From positions 1 through 9,063 of the forward strand of contig CAYLWW010000061.1 of the NCBI GenBank assembly GCA_964387585.1: a stretch of DNA of 9,063 nucleotides, given 5' to 3'. The position numbers and the translations under genes were made by a program. The number at the start of each line of letters is the position of its first letter. Position 1 is the stretch's first letter. Shown in pieces: positions 4,756 through 9,063 of this stretch. The DNA is from CAYLWW01 sp964387585. Lineage in GTDB: Bacteria; Pseudomonadota; Alphaproteobacteria; Rickettsiales; Midichloriaceae. The notes under the pieces are model-generated. The model ran no database searches. It saw only the letters and a program-made list of their open reading frames with translations, and was not told the origin of the DNA.

Positions 4756-6597
4756 ATGTATAACGAAGGAATTAAGGTTATTGAACAATATTCTAAGACT
4801 TTGCCATTAACTCCTGGTATTTACCAGATGCTTAATGCAAAAGAAGAAATACTATATATAGGTAAAGCTAAAAACCTCAAGAGGAGAGTTTATAGTTATA
4901 CTCAAGCCAAAAAGTTACCTAACCGTTTACAGCGTATGGTAGCAGAGACAAAGAGTATGCAATTTGTTAGTACTCACACTGAAGTAGAAGCGCTTTTATT
5001 AGAAAGTAATTTAATTCATAATCTTCAGCCTAAATACAACATATTACTGCGTGACGAGAAAAAATCGTATTATTTACTCATCAGTAACCATGCTTTTCCT
5101 CGCTTACTAAAATACAGAGGCAAACCAAATAACAATGTGTTGAGTAAAAAGGGAAATTTTTTTGGACCTTTTGCTTCAGCAAGAGTTATAGATGAATTCA
5201 TCACATCCTTACAAAAAGCTTTTTTATTACGCGCTTGCGAAGATAGCAGTTTTAACAATCGTAAACGCCCATGCTTACAGTATTATATCAAACGCTGCAG
5301 TGGACCCTGCGTTGATTATATACCTCAAACAGATTATCAAAATTTAGTTAAACAAGCATTGACCTTTATTAAAGGAAAAAATAACTCAGTACAAGAGCAG
5401 ATAGCAAAAGAAATGGAAAAAGCTAGCGAAGCGTTAGAATACGAAAAAGCTGCTTTTCATCGTGACAGATTAAAATCATTAGCTCAAGTTCAAAGCCACC
5501 AAAAAATCAATATAAACGAACTAGATGATGCTGATGTAATTGCAATAGCTGAGAAAGCTGGTAAGACTTGTATTCAGGTTTTTATATTTCGTAATGGAAA
5601 ACATTTAGGGCATAAAACTTATTATCCTAAACATAGTTTAGAAGATAGCTATTCATCGGTATTGACAGCGTTTTTAACTCAATTCTATACTGAACAATTA
5701 CCTCCACCTATTATATTATTAAATAAAGAATGTGAAGAATTAGAATTAGTAACAGAAGCATTATCACAGCTTGCAAGTTATAAAGTATCTTTAAGCATAC
5801 CAATGAAAGGAAATAAGAAAGAGATAGTTGATTATGCTGAAGTAAATGCTTATGATGCTTTACAGAGGTATTACGAGCTAACTCAGAGTAATGAGTTGTT
5901 GTTGAATCAATTAGCTGAAGTATTTGAACTACCTTTTCCCCCTCAACGCATAGAGGTATATGATAATAGCCATACTCAAGGAAATAATGCCTATGGCGGA
6001 TTAATAGTGGCTGGAGTAGAGGGATTTGTAAAGTCTGGATACAGAACTTTTAAGTTTTCTCAAATAGAAGCTGGAGGAGGTGATGATTATAACATGATGA
6101 GACAAGTTATAACGAGGCGTTTTAGTAAGGTAAAAGAGGGTCAGAAGCAAACTGTTATTCCTGATTTATTAATAATTGATGGTGGGATAGGTCAGCTAAA
6201 TGCGGTTATGCAATCTTTAAATGAATTAAACTTATCTCAAATACCTGTAATTGCAATATCAAAAGGAATCGCAAGAAATAGCGGAAATGAAACATTTTGG
6301 GTAATTGATAAGCCACCTATCAAATTAGATAAACATCCTGAGTTATTGTATTATATGCAACGCTTACGTGATGAAGCCCATAGATTCTGCATAAAAGCTC
6401 ATAGGAACAAAAACTTAAAGCAGATAAAAAACTCTAAACTATTCGATATACCTTTAGTAGGTTCAAAGAGACGTAAGGCTTTGCTAGAGTATTTTGGTTC
6501 ATTTGATAATATACGTAATGCTGGGATTAAAGACTTGAAAATGGTTCCAGGAGTTAGTGAAAATATTGCTAAGAAAATTTATGAATTTTTTCATTAA
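4756..6597 (+). CDS. uvrC: UvrABC system protein C (excision nuclease subunit)
   Basis: UvrC makes both incisions around a DNA lesion after UvrA and UvrB have located it. The 613-residue product has normal family length. The N-terminal GIY-YIG nuclease (about 16-95) has GIY (21-23), LYIGKAKNLKRRV (33-45), Glu83 and Asn95. Four cysteines, C161, C173, C181 and C185, have the same 12-8-4 spacing as the iron-sulfur cluster ligands of E. coli UvrC. The UVR domain that contacts UvrB covers about 212-246 (EALEYEKAAFHRDRLKSL). The RNase H-like nuclease for the second cut holds the Asp-Asp-His triad: Asp403 in VYDNSH, Asp475 in LLIIDGGIGQ, and His542 in DEAHRF. Tandem helix-hairpin-helix motifs (about 562-611) bind DNA. 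All catalytic residues are present. The ATG gives the expected short N-terminus but lacks a clear ribosome binding site. uvrB follows after 49 bases. Confidence 0.97.
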   Translation: MYNEGIKVIEQYSKTLPLTPGIYQMLNAKEEILYIGKAKNLKRRVYSYTQAKKLPNRLQRMVAETKSMQFVSTHTEVEALLLESNLIHNLQPKYNILLRDEKKSYYLLISNHAFPRLLKYRGKPNNNVLSKKGNFFGPFASARVIDEFITSLQKAFLLRACEDSSFNNRKRPCLQYYIKRCSGPCVDYIPQTDYQNLVKQALTFIKGKNNSVQEQIAKEMEKASEALEYEKAAFHRDRLKSLAQVQSHQKININELDDADVIAIAEKAGKTCIQVFIFRNGKHLGHKTYYPKHSLEDSYSSVLTAFLTQFYTEQLPPPIILLNKECEELELVTEALSQLASYKVSLSIPMKGNKKEIVDYAEVNAYDALQRYYELTQSNELLLNQLAEVFELPFPPQRIEVYDNSHTQGNNAYGGLIVAGVEGFVKSGYRTFKFSQIEAGGGDDYNMMRQVITRRFSKVKEGQKQTVIPDLLIIDGGIGQLNAVMQSLNELNLSQIPVIAISKGIARNSGNETFWVIDKPPIKLDKHPELLYYMQRLRDEAHRFCIKAHRNKNLKQIKNSKLFDIPLVGSKRRKALLEYFGSFDNIRNAGIKDLKMVPGVSENIAKKIYEFFH

Positions 6598-6646
6598 CTG
6601 AGGGATGATATACAGTATCTAAATAAAAAATTATAATAGTGAGCTA

Positions 6647-8644
6647 ATGAGTAAAATTTTCAACATTTCGTCACCTTTTCAACCGAAGGGGGATCAGCCT
6701 CAAGCTATCAAAGATCTAGAACGGGGATTTAAAGCTGGGGCTCGTAATCAAGTATTAGTTGGTGTAACTGGATCTGGTAAAACTTTTACTATGGCCCATT
6801 TAATTAATTCTTTAGGCGTTCCAACCATTATAATGGCTCATAATAAGACTTTAGCAGCACAGCTTTATGGCGAAATGAAATCTTTTTTCCCTGATAATGC
6901 TGTTGAATACTTCGTTTCTTACTATGATTTTTATCAGCCAGAAGCTTACTTACCAAGAACTGATACTTACATAGAGAAACAAGCAACCATAAACCAAGAA
7001 ATAGATAGAATGAGGCATTCCGCTACTAGAGCTTTATTGGAAAGAAAAGATGTAATAGTGGTATCGAGCGTATCCTGTATATATGGTTTAGGATCAGTTG
7101 AAGCTTATGCTAAGATGACTTTGAAATTGTCAATAAATCAAAGCGTAGAAAGAAAGGATTTACTTAAAAATTTAGTTGAACTTTTATATACTCGTAATGA
7201 TATAGATTTTTCTAGAGGAGCTTTTAGGGTAAGGGGCGATAGTATATATGTATTTCCCTCTCATTATGAAGATAGAGCATGGAGAATTTCAATATTTGAC
7301 AATATAATTGAAGAAATAGTCGAAATCGATTCTTTAACTGGAAAAGTTATTTTGGCGTTAGATCACATCACCATATATGCAAATAGTCATTATATTACCC
7401 CTGGCCCTACTTTGCAGCAAGCGGCAAGGCAAATCAAAATAGACTTAAATGAACGTGTTACCGAATTAGAAAATCTTGGTAAAAAGCTTGAAGCACAAAG
7501 ATTGTTTCAACGAGTTACTTTTGATATAGAAACTATCACAGCAACTGGCACTTGCTCAGGAATAGAGAATTATTCTCGCTATCTATCAGGTAGAGCTCCT
7601 GGTGAACCACCACCTACTTTATTTGAGTATATGCCTAAAGAGTCTTTATTAATAGTAGACGAAAGTCATGCGACTATACCTCAATTATCTGGTATGTATA
7701 GAGGCGATGCTGTAAGAAAAAGAACTCTTTACGAACATGGGTTCAGATTACCATCATGCGCAGATAACAGACCGCTAAAATTTGAAGAGTGGGATAGAAT
7801 GAGACCTATATCCTTATTTGTTTCAGCTACCCCAGGACCTTGGGAACTAGAGCAGGCAGAGATATATGTAGTAGAACAAATAGTCAGACCTACTGGGTTA
7901 TTAGATCCTATATGCATTGTTAAACCAACAATAAACCAAATTGATGATCTGATTGATGAATGCAAACAAACAATAACTAAGGGCTATAGGGCTTTAGTAA
8001 CTACTTTAACAAAGAAAATGGCTGAAGCATTGACAGAATACCTTTGTGAATCAAATATCAAAGCAAAGTACATGCATTCAGAAATCAAAACGCTAGAAAG
8101 GATGTCTATCCTTCATGAATTAAGGGAAGGTAAATTTGATGTATTAGTGGGAATAAACTTACTAAGGGAAGGGTTAGATATACCAGAGTGTGCTTTAGTA
8201 GCAATAATAGATGCTGATAAAGAAGGTTTTTTACGTTCTAAAACTTCACTAATACAAACTATTGGAAGGTGCGCTAGAAATTCCGAAGGTAAAGCTATCC
8301 TATATGCTGATACCATAACAAATTCTATGAGAGATGCGATGAATGAAACTAAACGTAGAAGGAGAAAACAAGAACAATATAATACATTACATAATATAAC
8401 TCCAACTACTATTCAAAAAGAATTAAAGCAGATATTACTGCAAATAAAAGATAATAAAGTAGAGGGGGCAAAAACTAAATTCAGCTCCATTGTAGTAAAT
8501 TCTGAAAAAGAAAGGCAAGTTAAAATACGAAATTTAGAAAAAGAAATGAAAGCAGCAGCAATAGAGCTGGAATTTGAAAAAGCTGCGGTATTGAGAGATC
8601 AACTAAGAGAGTTACAACAGCTAGACTTAGATATATTGAGTTGA
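6647..8644 (+). CDS. uvrB: UvrABC system protein B (damage-verifying helicase subunit)
   Basis: UvrB is loaded onto damaged DNA by UvrA, opens the helix locally with a beta-hairpin and ATP hydrolysis, and recruits UvrC. The 665-residue product is full length. Walker A is GVTGSGKT (39-46). The aromatic-rich beta-hairpin is YYDFYQPEAYLPRTDTYI (92-109). GRAPGEPPPTLFEYMP (315-330) precedes the Walker B box DESH (338-341), then SATPG (393-397). Helicase motifs V and VI are LLREGLDIPE (505-514) and QTIGRCARN (537-545), with arginine fingers Arg541 and Arg544; the second position after GR is Cys542 where Ala is usual. The C-terminal UVR domain (about 625-660) matches the one in UvrC and should pair with it. 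The ATG is preceded by AGTGAG, a weak ribosome binding site. The 49-base gap after uvrC suggests co-transcription. No uvrA is in the window. Confidence 0.97.
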   Translation: MSKIFNISSPFQPKGDQPQAIKDLERGFKAGARNQVLVGVTGSGKTFTMAHLINSLGVPTIIMAHNKTLAAQLYGEMKSFFPDNAVEYFVSYYDFYQPEAYLPRTDTYIEKQATINQEIDRMRHSATRALLERKDVIVVSSVSCIYGLGSVEAYAKMTLKLSINQSVERKDLLKNLVELLYTRNDIDFSRGAFRVRGDSIYVFPSHYEDRAWRISIFDNIIEEIVEIDSLTGKVILALDHITIYANSHYITPGPTLQQAARQIKIDLNERVTELENLGKKLEAQRLFQRVTFDIETITATGTCSGIENYSRYLSGRAPGEPPPTLFEYMPKESLLIVDESHATIPQLSGMYRGDAVRKRTLYEHGFRLPSCADNRPLKFEEWDRMRPISLFVSATPGPWELEQAEIYVVEQIVRPTGLLDPICIVKPTINQIDDLIDECKQTITKGYRALVTTLTKKMAEALTEYLCESNIKAKYMHSEIKTLERMSILHELREGKFDVLVGINLLREGLDIPECALVAIIDADKEGFLRSKTSLIQTIGRCARNSEGKAILYADTITNSMRDAMNETKRRRRKQEQYNTLHNITPTTIQKELKQILLQIKDNKVEGAKTKFSSIVVNSEKERQVKIRNLEKEMKAAAIELEFEKAAVLRDQLRELQQLDLDILS

Positions 8645-8889
8645 TTTTCTTTAATATAAATTTATTTCCAATGTTAATAAAACCTTAATATTTCAGCATA
8701 AATTTCTACTAATTTTGCTAAAACAATGCTTATATTCACTTTACTTTGTTATGTTTTTAGTTGATAAACTATATTTCACTATTTAATCAATCCATTACTT
8801 AAGCTGGGGTTTTATTATATAATGCTATCTCGGCATCTTAAGTATGAAACAATATTATTGTTTAATCATATCCAAATAAAAATGTATTC
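8645..8889. other. AT-rich spacer after uvrB
   Basis: No coding sequence or RNA gene is recognised here. A weak stem AATGTTAA/TTAATATT (8670-8677 and 8685-8692, one G-T pair, seven-base loop) lies about 25 bases after the uvrB stop without a T-run and could be a poor terminator. The promoter-like element at 8796-8844 is described separately. Confidence 0.4.
8796..8844 (+). promoter_or_regulatory. Promoter-like -10 box inside a symmetrical inverted repeat
   Basis: TACTTAAG (8796-8803) and CTTAAGTA (8837-8844) are perfect inverted copies, each containing the self-complementary CTTAAG. A consensus TATAAT (8818-8823) sits at the centre. The -35 region at the right distance reads TTACTT and is a poor match. 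The arrangement would suit a regulated promoter for the open frame at 8890, starting near 8830, but this is inference. Confidence 0.35.
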
Positions 8890-9015
8890 ATGAAAAATCA
8901 AGAACTAATAGAATTAACGGATAAATTCATCAACGCTATTAAAGATGATTCTAATACAGACTTTAAAGCACTTTTTGATGAGTGTTTTACTCAAGAAAAT
9001 AGTTACGATATATAG
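8890..9015 (+). CDS. Small hypothetical protein, 41 aa, possibly truncated
   Basis: An ATG-to-TAG frame encodes MKNQELIELTDKFINAIKDD, then SNTDFKALFDECFTQENSYD and a final Ile. It is acidic, helix-forming in character, and lacks a signal peptide or membrane segment. Residue use looks coding: regular hydrophobic spacing in ELIELTDKFINAI suggests an amphipathic helix. No ribosome binding site is seen, but the promoter-like element at 8796-8844 is upstream. After the TAG the frame runs only LKQYKRVMVGRY before another stop, so it may be the start of a gene broken by mutation rather than a complete small gene. The family is not recognised. Confidence 0.4.
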   Translation: MKNQELIELTDKFINAIKDDSNTDFKALFDECFTQENSYDI

Positions 9016-9063
9016 CTAAAGCAGTATAAAAGAGTCATGGTAGGTAGGTATTAAAGATTTCAT
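9016..9063. other. Unassigned right edge
   Basis: The last 48 bases contain no complete frame. On the minus strand an open frame enters from the window edge, reading MKSLIPTYHDSFILL before TAG; whether this is the end of a gene beyond the edge cannot be judged. A short GTAGGTAGGTA repeat lies at 9040-9050. Confidence 0.2.

Noticed and set aside
5070..5258. 62-codon minus-strand frame inside uvrC
   Set aside because: It lies wholly within the well-supported uvrC gene on the opposite strand, has no ribosome binding site and no recognisable motif; a shadow frame.
7729..7965. 78-codon minus-strand frame inside uvrB
   Set aside because: Antisense to conserved UvrB helicase sequence, with low-complexity Ser/Ile residues and no start signals; a shadow frame.
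8113..8316. 67-codon minus-strand frame inside uvrB
   Set aside because: Antisense to UvrB motifs V and VI, which fully explain the sequence constraint there.
1..9063. CRISPR array, toxin-antitoxin pair, phage or defence system
   Set aside because: No regularly spaced repeats, paired small genes with known motifs, or phage or defence domains are visible on either strand.

Overview
The window is strongly AT-rich and reads as part of a reduced alphaproteobacterial chromosome, most likely from the order Rickettsiales. The tyrosyl-tRNA synthetase, HemJ and Pal proteins look Rickettsia-like. Long AT-rich spacers, a decayed insertion-sequence remnant and core genes scattered in short transcription units suggest an Orientia-like member of the Rickettsiaceae. 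That assignment rests on recognising protein style, not on a database search.

Layout. Positions 1-463 hold the broken end of an IS630-family transposase with a frameshift, an internal deletion and a premature stop. Positions 464-1058 are mostly decayed DNA; they contain one 57-codon minus-strand open frame of unknown function and a possible older gene relic. The pal lipoprotein gene follows on the minus strand (1059-1559), with a strong ribosome binding site and a recognisable promoter. A roughly 350-base AT-rich divergent spacer separates it from the plus-strand genes: plsC (1913-2635), tyrS (2727-3977) and hemJ (3974-4441, overlapping tyrS by four bases). After a spacer of about 310 bases with a T-tract and a consensus-like promoter (TTGAAA, 17 bases, TATAAT) come uvrC (4756-6597) and uvrB (6647-8644), separated by 49 bases. 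The right end (8645-9063) is spacer with a promoter-like -10 box inside an inverted repeat, then a 41-codon open frame of unknown function.

How the genes fit together. Pal and PlsC are cell-envelope functions: peptidoglycan anchoring and phosphatidic acid synthesis. TyrS and HemJ serve translation and haem synthesis and are probably co-transcribed. UvrC and UvrB are two of the three subunits of nucleotide excision repair, apparently in one transcription unit, and both carry the active-site residues expected of working proteins.

I found no convincing new biological system here. The more unusual points are the uvrC-uvrB pairing, the terminator/promoter overlap before uvrC, the symmetrical repeats near pal, plsC and the last open frame, and the small unassigned open frames.
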